A stretch of 64,000 bases of DNA from JAFEDN01 sp963712715 (GCA_963712715.1 CAVQJI010000058.1:124001-188000), one strand, 5' to 3'; counted from the stretch's first letter, positions 1 through 8,922 are shown. Numbers and translations: made by a program. The notes: a model not told the origin generated them from the sequence alone.

Positions 1-35
1 CCGTCGATCCATATATAGGTAGCTTGGGAAATCAT
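1..35 (-). CDS. start of a glutamine synthetase-like protein (partial)
   Basis: Only the first 11 complete codons are inside the window, reading MISQATYIWIDG. A strong ribosome binding site (AAGGAG) lies eight bases upstream of the ATG. The Y-I-W-I-D-G stretch is typical of the N-terminal beta-grasp strand of eukaryotic-like (GSII-type) glutamine synthetases, but so short a piece cannot settle the family. The gene leaves the window at its left edge. Confidence 0.45.
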   Translation of the reverse strand, partial: MISQATYIWID

Positions 36-126
36 TGGGCTTATCTCCTTAATTTTGATACATAGCTAATGGGATGCATTTTAACGCATAATATAAAAAT
101 TCGAAAGTAGCTTGATTTAAAGAATT

Positions 127-1563
127 TTATTGACGGGGTTTAGTTAATTTGTTTAGCCATGGAGTTAAAGACAAAGTGATCGCGGCGGCGGCCAAACCCA
201 GCAGGACATAATTTTGAAAAGCATGAGCATAAATTAAATTAGTGTGCAGAAGGTCATTGATGAGTTCTTTAGGGATGCTGGCCTGCGTGCCTAAATATCC
301 AGCCAGCAAGCCGCCGTAGGCAAGACCTAAAAACCAGATACCCATCATTAACCCCACAAATTTTGCGGGAGCCAGTTGAGTGACCATGGAAAGGCCGATA
401 GGAGAGAGCATCAGCTCTCCAATGGTAATAAAGAAATAACAAATCACTATCCAATAAGGTTTCACCAGACCACCGCCTGCAAAATGAATGCCGATCACCA
501 GACATTGCATGGCGAACGCAATAATGGCCAAACCTAAAGTAAACTGGAGGCCCCTGGAAATATTAATCTTTTTCTCGTGAAACTTTTTCCACATCCAGGC
601 CATGCAGGGTCCGATGAGAAATATAAAAATGGATTCCAGCGAAATGAACGCAACGGGCGGCACACTGTGTCCAAATATCACCCGGTCGACATTGCGGTCA
701 ATAAATAAATTAGCCACAGAAAATATTTGAAAAAACAATGCCCAGAAGACGATGGATATGATGATTAAAATAAGTAAAGCCAGCATTTTTGGACGCTCAC
801 TTTTCTCCAGACGGCAAATAATACCCAGTAAACACAACAGAATCAGCCCGCCAAAAGCGGTTAATGGCCAGTTTCCGGCGATGCTGGACGTTTTTAGTAA
901 AAAGAAACAGACCACGAGGGCAAGAAGGGTGAGAAAGATGAAATTAGCGTTACTGTAAAACCATTTTTCGCGTTTTAAGGGCAGGCCTTTATCTTCATAA
1001 TAACGGTATCCCCAGCGGAAAAAGCCCAACGCCACGATCAGTCCGCACGCGGCCACCGCAAAACAGACGTGCCATCCATAATATTCCTGTATATAACCGG
1101 AACTTAATGTCGATAAAACTATGCCGGCATTGAACAACAGGTAGTAAATGGTAAACCCGGTATCCCGGCGGGGATCGTTGTCGTGATAAAATTTACCGAG
1201 GAAACTGGAAATATTGGGTTTGAGAAAGCCATTACCCAAAATAATGACCGCCAATCCCAAAAACAGCGAGGTTTCGCGGGGAAGGAAAGGGAAAGCCAGG
1301 AGAATATATCCAATTAATAATAAAAAAGCCCCGACCAAAATAGTTCGACGGAATCCCAGCAGCCTGTCGGCGCAGAGTCCGCCTAAAATGGGGGAGATAT
1401 ACACTAATGCTGTAAATTGACCCATTACCGAATAGGAGCGGGCATCCGGAAAATTAAGGGTTTTGGTCATGTAAAAAATCAACAGACCCTGGACCAGGTA
1501 AAGTCCAAAGCGTTCCCACATTTCGGTTAAAGAGAGCGGCCATAAGGCGCGAGGTTGCTTCAT
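127..1563 (-). CDS. proton-dependent oligopeptide transporter (POT/PTR2 family)
   Basis: Inner-membrane symporter that takes up di- and tripeptides with protons. The N-terminus carries the POT signature E-x-x-E-R-F (TEMWERFGLYLVQ), followed by about a dozen to fourteen hydrophobic segments, including the conserved stretch around LGNGFLKPNISSFLGKFY and a late FFITIGELMLSPIGLSM motif. The length of about 480 residues is normal for bacterial Dtp proteins. I place the start at the ATG giving MKQPRALWPLSL; an upstream ATG at 1584 adds seven residues, and neither has a clear ribosome binding site. Peptide import suits an amino-acid-dependent intracellular lifestyle. It is transcribed divergently from rseP. 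Confidence 0.9.
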   Translation of the reverse strand: MKQPRALWPLSLTEMWERFGLYLVQGLLIFYMTKTLNFPDARSYSVMGQFTALVYISPILGGLCADRLLGFRRTILVGAFLLLIGYILLAFPFLPRETSLFLGLAVIILGNGFLKPNISSFLGKFYHDNDPRRDTGFTIYYLLFNAGIVLSTLSSGYIQEYYGWHVCFAVAACGLIVALGFFRWGYRYYEDKGLPLKREKWFYSNANFIFLTLLALVVCFFLLKTSSIAGNWPLTAFGGLILLCLLGIICRLEKSERPKMLALLILIIISIVFWALFFQIFSVANLFIDRNVDRVIFGHSVPPVAFISLESIFIFLIGPCMAWMWKKFHEKKINISRGLQFTLGLAIIAFAMQCLVIGIHFAGGGLVKPYWIVICYFFITIGELMLSPIGLSMVTQLAPAKFVGLMMGIWFLGLAYGGLLAGYLGTQASIPKELINDLLHTNLIYAHAFQNYVLLGLAAAAITLSLTPWLNKLTKPRQ

Positions 1564-1752
1564 AATAATCCAATTATGCCACATAAAAAAGTATAAATCG
1601 AGTGATATTTTCTTTTTCTTAAAGAATATTATATTCCTATTGTTCTGCCATAATTGCTTTTGGCCGCACGATACGATACTCTAATGAGCGATTATTAATT
1701 ATAAATAATTTATGAATTGTCAACAGACCCTGGATTCAACAGGACAAACCTG

Positions 1753-3108
1753 ATGGGATTAGTGCTCACTGTGATTGGCGCGGTCCTGGCCGTATTTATC
1801 GTGATATTACTCCACGAAGCTGGGCATTTTTGTGTCGCAAAGGCGTTCCGCGTCAAAGTGTTGCGCTTTTCCATTGGTTTTGGACCTCGGCTATGGTCAC
1901 GTGTTGGCCGCAGTGGTACCGAATATGTGCTGGCGGCGTTGCCTATCGGTGGATACGTTAAAATGCTGGACGATCGCGAAATGCACGTATCGCGAGCCGA
2001 CTCTTTTCACGCTTACAACCGGCAACCTCTTCTGATTCGCATGGCCATTGTCCTTGCGGGTGTTGTCGCTAATTTTTTGACTGCTCTTATTATTCTTTGG
2101 GGCATTTACTTATCCGGCGTTTCTTATATTAAACCCGTCATCGGTAAAGTGACGCCCGGATCTATCGCCTCGCGTTCCGGTTTACAGAGCGGCGATACCA
2201 TTATGGCTATTAATGGTCACCCAACCCCTGGCTGGGAACAGGTAATCACCGCAATGGTTGAACAAATCGGCAACGCTCATCCCCTGACCATCACTACTCA
2301 GCCGCAAAATGGTTCAGGGATGCAGGTTCGGCAATTTTCTGAACAAAACTGGCGCCTGGGAGGGAATCAACCGGATCCTTTGGGCAGTTTGGGTATGACC
2401 CCCTTTCAGCCAGAGTTCCCCGCAATTGTGGAGAAGGTGATGTTCCGTTCTCCCGCCGCGCGCAATGGGTTGCAAAAAGGAGATCACATCGTTGGTTTAA
2501 ATCACCAACCGGTTGCCGATTGGCCAGCGTTGTCTGATTATATTCACCAACACCCGAATCAGGAAGTGGCGCTGACCGTCAGAAGCGGCGAAACCCGGCG
2601 TGAACTCAATGTTCAGCTCGACAGTAAGCCCCAGAGAGGCCAGCCTGTCGGTTATTTAGGCATTGAAGCCAGAGCGCCAAAATGGCCCCCGGAAATGCTG
2701 GTGAGTCCGCATTACTCTGTTTTTACCGCCTTGGCGCCGGCATTGGATCAAGTGGTGGATTTAACGAAATTTAATATGCTGGTTCTGGCAAAAATGTTGA
2801 CCGGTAAAATTTCTCTGCAAACTCTGGGAGGACCCATTACTATTTACCACTCCGCATACGATGCCTCCCGGGCCGGTCTGCAGGCCTATTTGGGGTTTAT
2901 TGCCTTTATCAGTCTCGCCCTGGGTTTTATTAATGTGTTGCCCATTCCGGGCCTCGATGGGGGACATTTTTTATTTCAAATAATTGAGGGTATAATTAGA
3001 AAGCCAATATCCGAAAAATATCAAGAGATATTATTGCGGATAGGAATCGTTTTAATCATTCTCCTGCTGATTCAGGGAACGGTTAACGATATTATGAGAT
3101 TGTTTTAA
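1753..3108 (+). CDS. rseP: RIP metalloprotease RseP (site-2 protease)
   Basis: Intramembrane zinc protease that cleaves the anti-sigma factor RseA and leftover signal peptides. The zinc motif HEAGH lies in the first membrane helix, and the third metal ligand is in the C-terminal motif PIPGLDGGH. Two PDZ domains lie between them, around GKVTPGSIASRSGLQSGD and VMFRSPAARNGLQKGDH. A TTG at 1717 extends the frame by twelve residues, but the ATG chosen here has AGGA nine to ten bases upstream and matches the usual N-terminus right before the first helix. The usual neighbours dxr and bamA are absent; a small lipoprotein gene follows after 13 bases. Confidence 0.93.
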   Translation: MGLVLTVIGAVLAVFIVILLHEAGHFCVAKAFRVKVLRFSIGFGPRLWSRVGRSGTEYVLAALPIGGYVKMLDDREMHVSRADSFHAYNRQPLLIRMAIVLAGVVANFLTALIILWGIYLSGVSYIKPVIGKVTPGSIASRSGLQSGDTIMAINGHPTPGWEQVITAMVEQIGNAHPLTITTQPQNGSGMQVRQFSEQNWRLGGNQPDPLGSLGMTPFQPEFPAIVEKVMFRSPAARNGLQKGDHIVGLNHQPVADWPALSDYIHQHPNQEVALTVRSGETRRELNVQLDSKPQRGQPVGYLGIEARAPKWPPEMLVSPHYSVFTALAPALDQVVDLTKFNMLVLAKMLTGKISLQTLGGPITIYHSAYDASRAGLQAYLGFIAFISLALGFINVLPIPGLDGGHFLFQIIEGIIRKPISEKYQEILLRIGIVLIILLLIQGTVNDIMRLF

Positions 3109-3121
3109 TGGAGGATTTTAC

Positions 3122-3646
3122 ATGATTTTGCAACGAATGATTAATATTTTTGGCGGAATTGGTCTGTCGGCTCTATTAATGCTGGGGCTCAATGGCTGTT
3201 CATCCACACACCACGCGGCGCCAGTTTCCTCGGCGACAACCAGTTCGCCGCATGCGGCTTCTTTTGCTTCGTCCACGGTATGCGCTGACAATCCGTTCCT
3301 GCAAAAATATCAGTGCTCGTTTATGCGGGTTGAGCAGGCAGCGCGTTCCGGAGACCCCGACGCCCAGTATGCCCTTGGCTATTTATACTACTATGGCATT
3401 GGCACCACCCAGGATCGGCAAGCCGGTTTAGTCTGGATTAGAAAAGCGGCTGCCCAGGGCCAAAGCGTTGCCCAGGAAGCGCTGAGAACGTTAGCCACCA
3501 CTCCTGCGGCAACTAAAAAGTCTCTCCAAACTACTAATCCTCAATCCAACGTTTCTACCAATGCAGCAGTAGCAACAACAACACCCACCACCACCGCCAG
3601 CCCAGCCGGAAAAGCCTCTGACGGATTACCTGCCAAATTATGGTGA
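3122..3646 (+). CDS. Sel1-repeat lipoprotein
   Basis: Predicted outer- or inner-membrane lipoprotein: the N-terminal signal peptide ends in the lipobox LNGC (Cys at about residue 26). The centre holds one or two Sel1-like repeats (DPDAQYALGYLYYYGIGTT, then AGLVWIRKAAAQG), helical pairs that bind proteins. The last 50 residues are rich in Thr, Ala and Ser and probably unstructured. It starts 13 bases after rseP with a GGAGG-like site, so the two are probably co-transcribed. Sel1 lipoproteins are common in Legionella-type bacteria, but the partner of this one cannot be read from the sequence. Confidence 0.8.
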   Translation: MILQRMINIFGGIGLSALLMLGLNGCSSTHHAAPVSSATTSSPHAASFASSTVCADNPFLQKYQCSFMRVEQAARSGDPDAQYALGYLYYYGIGTTQDRQAGLVWIRKAAAQGQSVAQEALRTLATTPAATKKSLQTTNPQSNVSTNAAVATTTPTTTASPAGKASDGLPAKLW

Positions 3647-3706
3647 AAAAAGAGTGGATACGACAGCAAGTCCTCCCTCCGTGAACCTGTCAGGGGGGCA
3701 ATAAAC

Positions 3707-4816
3707 ATGGGCTGGATTAAAAAGATCAACTGGACGCTGACTTTATTTCTGCTACTAACTCCCCTGGTCGGCATAGCCGGGACTGTCTTTATCGTCGCGT
3801 CGGGACGCTTGCACATCGCGACTATTGTTTTAGCGCTGGTGTGGATGGTAGCGACAGGTTTGTCCATAACTGCGGGATATCACCGTTTATTTTCACACTG
3901 CACGTACCAGGCAAACAGGCTGGTGCGACTGTTCGTGCTGTTATTTGGCGCGGGCGCTTACCAGGGCAGCGTTCTGGAATGGTGTACCGATCATCGCAAC
4001 CATCATCGGTATTCAGAAACGGAAAAAGACCCCTACAACATTGAAAGAGGATTCTGGTTTGCGCATATTGGCTGGTTGTTGATGCTGGATCCCTCATCGC
4101 GGGATTTCAGCAACGTGGAAGATTTATCAGCCGATAAGTGGATCCTCTGGCAGCATAAAAACTGGTCGTGGCTGGCGTTGACTTGGGGTTTTGTCATGCC
4201 GACTCTGATCGCCGGTCTGTTTTGGGATGACTGGTTGGGCGGATTGTTGCTGGCGGGGGTTTTTCGACTGGTGCTGAATCATCATTGTACTTTTTGCATT
4301 AACTCGGTGTGTCATGTTTTTGGCAAACGCGCCTATTCTCTGGAACAAACCGGACGGGACAACTGGATTACGGCCTTTTTTACTTACGGTGAAGGGTTTC
4401 ATAACTTCCATCATCAGTTTCCCCTGGATTATCGCAACGGCATTCGCTTTTATGACTATGACCCCACCAAGTGGATCATCTGGATGTGGAGCCGACTGGG
4501 GTTAGCCAGTGATTTAAAGACCATTAGTCTGGTGCATTTAACCCGTTATCGTTTGAGAACGGATGAACTGGCGCTGCTTACCCGTTTCAAACAGAGTTCC
4601 GATGCTGTTATGAGTTATATTCATGAGCAACTGCTACCTTTGCGTTCGCAAATTTTGCAGGTCATGGCCCGAATTGATGCCATTGAAAAAACCGGCAAAA
4701 TCAAAGAATATCGTGATCAATTAAAAATAGCGCGTTCGGAATTGAAATATTCCTTATCCATCTGGAGCCGAACCAAAGCCAGACTGCTCGAATCCGGGGT
4801 TAAAGTTGCCAGTTGA
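3707..4816 (+). CDS. acyl-CoA delta-9 fatty acid desaturase
   Basis: Membrane di-iron enzyme that puts a double bond into saturated acyl chains. All three histidine boxes are present: H59-x4-H64 (HRLFSH), H96-x2-HH100 (HRNHH) and H232-x2-HH236 (HNFHH), with a further NHHCTF near 192 as in stearoyl-CoA desaturases. Four hydrophobic segments surround them. About 110 residues after the last box form a charged, helical extension absent from the shortest homologues. The 3' end overlaps the out-of-frame tail of ung on the other strand by 17 bases. Confidence 0.9.
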   Translation: MGWIKKINWTLTLFLLLTPLVGIAGTVFIVASGRLHIATIVLALVWMVATGLSITAGYHRLFSHCTYQANRLVRLFVLLFGAGAYQGSVLEWCTDHRNHHRYSETEKDPYNIERGFWFAHIGWLLMLDPSSRDFSNVEDLSADKWILWQHKNWSWLALTWGFVMPTLIAGLFWDDWLGGLLLAGVFRLVLNHHCTFCINSVCHVFGKRAYSLEQTGRDNWITAFFTYGEGFHNFHHQFPLDYRNGIRFYDYDPTKWIIWMWSRLGLASDLKTISLVHLTRYRLRTDELALLTRFKQSSDAVMSYIHEQLLPLRSQILQVMARIDAIEKTGKIKEYRDQLKIARSELKYSLSIWSRTKARLLESGVKVAS

Positions 4817-4873
4817 TTTCGCCGCGTCCCATCTGTTTTAACAGTTCGTTGGCTTGAGAGAAATGGCGGCATC

Positions 4874-5485
4874 CTAAAAACCTCGATGTGCGGACAGTGG
4901 GGAAGGGTGGGGGGCGGTGAGAATCCGGTGTTTAAAGGGGTTGATGATTCGCGATTTTTGTTGTGCAGGTGAACCCCACAATAAAAATACTATCCCCTGA
5001 GGATGATCGTTCAGGCAGTCAATCACCTTGTCAGTAAATTTTTGCCACCCTATCTGGGCATGGGATTGTGGTTTACCCGCTTCAACCGTTAATGTCGCAT
5101 TTAACAATAAAACTCCCTGTTTTGCCCACGCTTCCAGACAGCCGTTTTTAGGGGGCACACAGCCTAGATCATTTTTTAATTCTAAAAAAATATTCTGGAG
5201 AGAAGGTGGGATAGGCACGTTTGGCAATACCGAGAAAGCCAATCCGTGCGCCTGTCTGAGGCCGTGGTAGGGATCCTGGCCAAGGATCACCAAGCGAACT
5301 TCCGCAAAAGGCGTTAACTTTAAGGCATTGAAGATATCTTTTTGCGCAGGGTAAATAACTTTACCTGCCGCGCGCTCTTTTTCTAAAAAAGTTAAAATTT
5401 GCTGGAAATAAGGTTGGGTTTTTTCGCTGGCCAATAAAGACTGCCAGGTGGCGATCTGTGCAGGAACATCCATCGTAACTATCAC
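4874..5485 (-). CDS. ung: uracil-DNA glycosylase, C-terminus lost by frameshift
   Basis: Base-excision repair enzyme that removes uracil from DNA. The frame shows the water-activating motif GQDPYHG, the uracil-binding stretch LLLNATLTVEAG and the minor-groove loop HPSPLSAHRGF. It then stops, about 25 residues short of the usual C-terminus. The missing end is present in the next frame down to 4800 (LGCRHFSQANELLKQ and on to NWQL), so one T is missing from the T5 run at 4876-4880 (minus strand). The start is probably the GTG at 5485 with GAGG just upstream; an ATG at 5473 is the alternative. The shortened protein may be unstable. Confidence 0.88.
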   Translation of the reverse strand: MIVTMDVPAQIATWQSLLASEKTQPYFQQILTFLEKERAAGKVIYPAQKDIFNALKLTPFAEVRLVILGQDPYHGLRQAHGLAFSVLPNVPIPPSLQNIFLELKNDLGCVPPKNGCLEAWAKQGVLLLNATLTVEAGKPQSHAQIGWQKFTDKVIDCLNDHPQGIVFLLWGSPAQQKSRIINPFKHRILTAPHPSPLSAHRGF

Positions 5486-5487
5486 TT

Positions 5488-5610
5488 TTACCTCAGGTTT
5501 GACGAAAAACCGTGCTCAAAATGCTCACATACCGATGTATGCTCCGCTTTAGCCAAAATTGAACGTTCTGCATCTGTAAATTCATGTGCTGAATGGATAC
5601 CATCCATCAT
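5488..5610 (-). CDS. possible 40-residue small protein between rlpA and ung
   Basis: Short frame beginning MMDGIHSAHEFTDAERSI, starting three bases after the rlpA stop. Its stop codon lies within the ribosome binding site of ung, so it could couple translation between the two. It has a Cys and several His residues near its end. I recognise no family, and there is no clear Shine-Dalgarno sequence of its own. It could instead be the decayed tail of a lost gene. Confidence 0.3.
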   Translation of the reverse strand: MMDGIHSAHEFTDAERSILAKAEHTSVCEHFEHGFSSNLR

Positions 5611-5613
5611 GCT

Positions 5614-6438
5614 TTAACTAAATACCATCAGAGTGCTATTAAATCCCTGATGTTGCAGTTGATCGACGACATCGGACCTTTGCAAGTCTTTTAGAGGGCC
5701 GATCTGAACACGATAAATAGTTTTGTCGTTCATATTGACTGTTTCGATCCGCGCCGACTGGTGAGTCAACTGAGCAACTTTTATTTTCACCTGTTCAGCC
5801 CTCGCCATTTGCTGGAAAGCGCCAACCTGAAGGTAAAGCTGTTTGGGATTTTTTTTAGCTAACAGAATCGGAGCTGCGCTATCGTCCACCGTAATCGCTT
5901 CTACTCTAACTTTGGCAGTGCCCTGATCGGCGTATCCAAGTTTTTTGGCTGCTGCATAAGATAAATCCATAATGCGATCATTGGCAAAAGGTCCGCGGTC
6001 ATTCACTTTAACCACCACCTGACGGCCATTATCTAAGTTTGTCACGCGTACATACGTGGGGATGGGTAAGGTTGGACTGGCGGCTGTCATTGCCAACATA
6101 TCATACGGTTCACGATTGGCTGTCATTTTGCCGTGAAATTTTGTGCCATACCAGGAAGCGACTCCGGTTTTATTATAGCCTTTGGCCGAATTCATCACGT
6201 AATAATGCTTGCCTGCAATGGTATAAACCTGAGGATTACAATAAGCGTCCTTGGGTTCGTATTTAGGCGTAGCATCTTTTAATTGGCTGACATCCACGGG
6301 GAAGGGCGGCGCCCCGTCTCTTGACGTGGTGATAATTTTCGGCTGAGTTTGCCCCGGCATGGTACTGCAAGCGGTCAGACTCAGTACGACTGCCAAAGAA
6401 GTCACGATTACTCGCGAAATTGTCGTTATTTTAATCAT
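5614..6438 (-). CDS. rlpA: septal ring lytic transglycosylase RlpA (lipoprotein)
   Basis: Outer-membrane lipoprotein that cleaves denuded glycan strands at the septum. The signal peptide ends in the lipobox LTAC. The double-psi beta-barrel is recognisable from GVASWYGTKFHGKMTANREP and VKVNDRGPFANDRIMDLS, the standard RlpA signatures, with the catalytic Asp in the second. The last 75 residues form a SPOR domain (YLQVGAFQQMARAEQ to VQIGPLKDLQRSDVV) that binds denuded peptidoglycan at division sites. The length of 274 residues is normal. The usual partner dacA is not next to it. Confidence 0.92.
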   Translation of the reverse strand: MIKITTISRVIVTSLAVVLSLTACSTMPGQTQPKIITTSRDGAPPFPVDVSQLKDATPKYEPKDAYCNPQVYTIAGKHYYVMNSAKGYNKTGVASWYGTKFHGKMTANREPYDMLAMTAASPTLPIPTYVRVTNLDNGRQVVVKVNDRGPFANDRIMDLSYAAAKKLGYADQGTAKVRVEAITVDDSAAPILLAKKNPKQLYLQVGAFQQMARAEQVKIKVAQLTHQSARIETVNMNDKTIYRVQIGPLKDLQRSDVVDQLQHQGFNSTLMVFS

Positions 6439-6523
6439 AACATGTCCATGTTATAGGCATTTATTTATGCCTGGTTAAACGGTACTTTCAGTAATATACC
6501 ACAATTAATGAATATATCAAGCA

Positions 6524-6693
6524 ACCAGCGGCCGGCTCCCGCTGAGTACAGCGGGAGCCGCTTCCTGTTTTGATCCTGCGCTCGGCAGAGCCGATGCTCG
6601 GAATGAAGGGGGAGTCGCTAGGCACAACTCCCCCTTGCGATCCCCCATGGCGTAAGGTATTTTCCCGGCCCTCTCCCACAAGGGGCGAGGGAG
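6524..6693. repeat. dispersed repeat, copy A, plus REP-like hairpin
   Basis: This intergenic stretch shares most of its sequence with the piece inserted into mfd at 54130-54277: both contain CTGAGTACAGCG, GGAAGC (opposite strand), TCGGCNGAGCCGATGCTCGG, GAATGAAGGGGGAG, a short GC-rich inverted repeat and CGATCCCCCATNGCGTAAGG. It is followed by a REP-like hairpin (CCCTCTCCC with GGGCGAGGG). Short open frames here are translations of the repeat and are not called. Confidence 0.75.
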
Positions 6694-6743
6694 TTTGATG
6701 AACAAATCTTTGCGGCAAGGGCAGCAATTTTGGTTAAAATTTA

Positions 6744-8069
6744 TCACATTTTTATGATAGGATCTGAAAATTTCCGGGTTAAAGGTCTGGTTTGTTCATT
6801 TTTGCCTTTGCGAATCGCAAACAGAGTATCTTGACTTGTTGAGCGTTTTATTTTCTTTGGCTTCTCCTCAACGTTGAAAGATTCAATCCGGGGTTGATGG
6901 AAATGGTTGAGTTGCGCCGTAAATTTATCTAAACACTCTATACGTTTCTGTTGGGTTAAACCTTGTATTGGACCTGTTTGCAAATTTGCCAATATTTTTT
7001 TAATTTCACTCAATAATTCTTTTGAACTCATGCGTTCCTTGCGGATTGCATATAGATTCCGGTGAACCAGTTTCTGCAAATCCAGTAAAATACCAGGCAT
7101 GATCGTTAAAAATTGGGCAATTTTTTCATGAAAAATTTTTAGTGAGTTGCACAATGCCCAAACATCATCTTTAGGGTGAACGTCATCGTTGGGCGGAATT
7201 GTTTCAGTAAATTCAGAAATAATTTGAAGCTGAAACTGAGGAAGATGTCGCTTTTCGCTACGAAAATAAGGGTGATCAAATGACAAATAAGGAATCGTTT
7301 CCACTCTTGAGTAGTAGTCTTTATCAGTTTTTTCTTCTATAGGTTTCATAGTGTCAAAATCACTTAGCCAAAAATGCATGCCATGCAGACTACGTAGAAA
7401 TAAAAAATTATCCAGTTTTACATCTCTATGCATTATCCCTCTTTCGTGTAAAATGGCCAATGCGCTGGAAACTGCAAAATAAGCCCCCAAAATATCAGCC
7501 AGGTCTGGCTTATATTCGTTTAATTTATCGCATAACTCTTCCCATGATCCTAAAGCAAGGGGTGTAAAACTGATGGCTTTGTAAAATTCATAAAGATACA
7601 CATTGCCAAAATCTATGGGTGCAAAAAACGGGCCAGTCAACCGGGGTAAATTATCTTTTAATTTTTTTACGTACAACAAATCTTCTATTGCAAAAAACGG
7701 GCTGTTCAACTGAGGTATGTCACCTTCTACACGTTGGCTTATGCAAATATAATGTGTGTAATAAACGGAAGCTACATAAGGTAGTATGGCGCCTCTATCA
7801 TTAAAACACCAAGCACGACGAAGCTTTTTCCTGCCTGGCTTTTCATATATTATTTTTTCATTTTCTGGATATTTATTATTCTCCAGCTTTCTTTTCAAAT
7901 AGCTAGGGATTTCCTTTTTACCTGACTTTTTCTCATCATCTGAATAATGACGAGCTTTTTTACTATTGGGATCAAATATCAGGTTGATTTCTTCTGTTTT
8001 TACAAAATTTTTGATGGTCTGGCAGAAATTTTCAAATTTTGAATGACTTTTTTCCTCATCTCTCATCAT
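6744..8069 (-). CDS. eukaryotic-type protein kinase, candidate effector
   Basis: A 441-residue soluble protein with the catalytic loop of eukaryotic Ser/Thr kinases, HRDVKLDN at residues 214-221, preceded by ALAILHERGI and followed by the metal motif as D237-F238-D239 in place of DFG. A later DDVWALCNSL resembles subdomain IX. The N-lobe is weak: I cannot point to a glycine-rich loop or the VAIK lysine. The last 60 residues are basic and Ser/Thr-rich. There is no signal peptide or membrane segment. The gene is AT-rich next to GC-richer housekeeping genes, suggesting transfer. Type IV-secreted kinases of Legionella and Coxiella are the closest concept; secretion is inferred. Confidence 0.75.
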   Translation of the reverse strand: MMRDEEKSHSKFENFCQTIKNFVKTEEINLIFDPNSKKARHYSDDEKKSGKKEIPSYLKRKLENNKYPENEKIIYEKPGRKKLRRAWCFNDRGAILPYVASVYYTHYICISQRVEGDIPQLNSPFFAIEDLLYVKKLKDNLPRLTGPFFAPIDFGNVYLYEFYKAISFTPLALGSWEELCDKLNEYKPDLADILGAYFAVSSALAILHERGIMHRDVKLDNFLFLRSLHGMHFWLSDFDTMKPIEEKTDKDYYSRVETIPYLSFDHPYFRSEKRHLPQFQLQIISEFTETIPPNDDVHPKDDVWALCNSLKIFHEKIAQFLTIMPGILLDLQKLVHRNLYAIRKERMSSKELLSEIKKILANLQTGPIQGLTQQKRIECLDKFTAQLNHFHQPRIESFNVEEKPKKIKRSTSQDTLFAIRKGKNEQTRPLTRKFSDPIIKM

Positions 8070-8201
8070 ATAAATTATTCACCTCAAGATTATTTCGTGT
8101 AATATACTTAAATACAATAAAGCAAAATGTCAAATAATGCAACAAATTATGGCTTGCTTTTGGGGTCGATTCAGGGTAAAATCTCGGGCTTCCTAAACCT
8201 T

Positions 8202-8224
8202 GCTTCGCCGGTATCCGGCGGGGC
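8202..8224 (+). promoter_or_regulatory. leader hairpin before rpsF, candidate S6:S18 operator
   Basis: Ten-base-pair stem (GCTTCGCCGG with CCGGCGGGGC, including G-U pairs) around a TAT loop, 33 bases before the rpsF start. Many bacteria carry an RNA structure here that binds the S6:S18 dimer for feedback control. Position and CCG-rich content fit, but I cannot confirm the conserved bulge. Confidence 0.4.
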
Positions 8225-8257
8225 TGTATTAAATACAACCAAAAGGATAACATTGCT

Positions 8258-8686
8258 ATGCGACATTATGAAATCGTATTTTTAGTCCATCCTGATTGTA
8301 GCGATCAGGTTCCGGGCATGCTTGAGCGCTACCAGTCCATGATTAAGGCCAGCAAAGGTCAGGTCCATCGTCTGGAAGATTGGGGCCGCCGCCAACTGGC
8401 TTATCCCATTAATAAAGTACGTAAAGCACATTATATTTTAATGAACATCGAGTGTGACAATCCGTTGTTAAGCGAACTGGAAAACGCCTTCCGCTATAAC
8501 GACGCAGTACTTCGCAACATGATTATTAAACGGGATGCCGCCATTACCGAACCGTCTCCGATCATGAAAGAGCAGGAGTATAGCAGTCATCATCGCGGTC
8601 AACGTCCCTCGGGAGGTGACGATTTTGAAGCCGTCGAGACTAGCGAAACTGAGGGCGAATTTGAATCAGAAGAAGAGAGGAGCTAA
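8258..8686 (+). CDS. rpsF: 30S ribosomal protein S6
   Basis: Binds 16S rRNA with S18 in the platform of the small subunit. It opens with the family pattern MRHYEIVFLVHPDCSDQVP and contains LEDWGRRQLAYPINK and FRYNDAVLRNMIIKR. An acidic tail (ETSETEGEFESEEERS) gives 142 residues, slightly longer than in E. coli, where glutamates are added post-translationally. First gene of the rpsF-rpsR-DUF2232-rplI block; AAAAGGA lies about ten bases before the start. Confidence 0.97.
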   Translation: MRHYEIVFLVHPDCSDQVPGMLERYQSMIKASKGQVHRLEDWGRRQLAYPINKVRKAHYILMNIECDNPLLSELENAFRYNDAVLRNMIIKRDAAITEPSPIMKEQEYSSHHRGQRPSGGDDFEAVETSETEGEFESEEERS

Positions 8687-8688
8687 TC

Positions 8689-8922
8689 ATGGCTAATTAT
8701 TTCCGTCGCAAAAAATTCGCATCCCCGTCCGATGCTACTGACAATACCAATGAGATCGATTACAAAAACTTACGGGTTTTAAGAGAATACGTCATGGACT
8801 CAGGCCGGATCGTTCCCAGCCGTATCACTGGCCGCAAGGCGCGTGACCAGCGGCGTCTCGCGAAAGAAATTAAGCGTGCGCGTTTTTTAGCACTATTGGC
8901 GTATTGCGATACTCATCAGTAG
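8689..8922 (+). CDS. rpsR: 30S ribosomal protein S18
   Basis: Seventy-seven residues with the S18 signature IDYKNLRVLREYVMDSGRI, then SRITGRKARDQRRLAKEIKR and a short basic tail. It pairs with S6 on 16S rRNA. It starts two bases after the rpsF stop, preceded by GAGGAG, so the two are translated together. Confidence 0.97.
   Translation: MANYFRRKKFASPSDATDNTNEIDYKNLRVLREYVMDSGRIVPSRITGRKARDQRRLAKEIKRARFLALLAYCDTHQ

Noticed and set aside
6488..6747. Two open frames of 76-79 codons upstream of rlpA
   Set aside because: They lie in the dispersed repeat, and the same translated pieces (PPSFRASA, PSAG) appear at the repeat inside mfd; they are repeat sequence, not genes.
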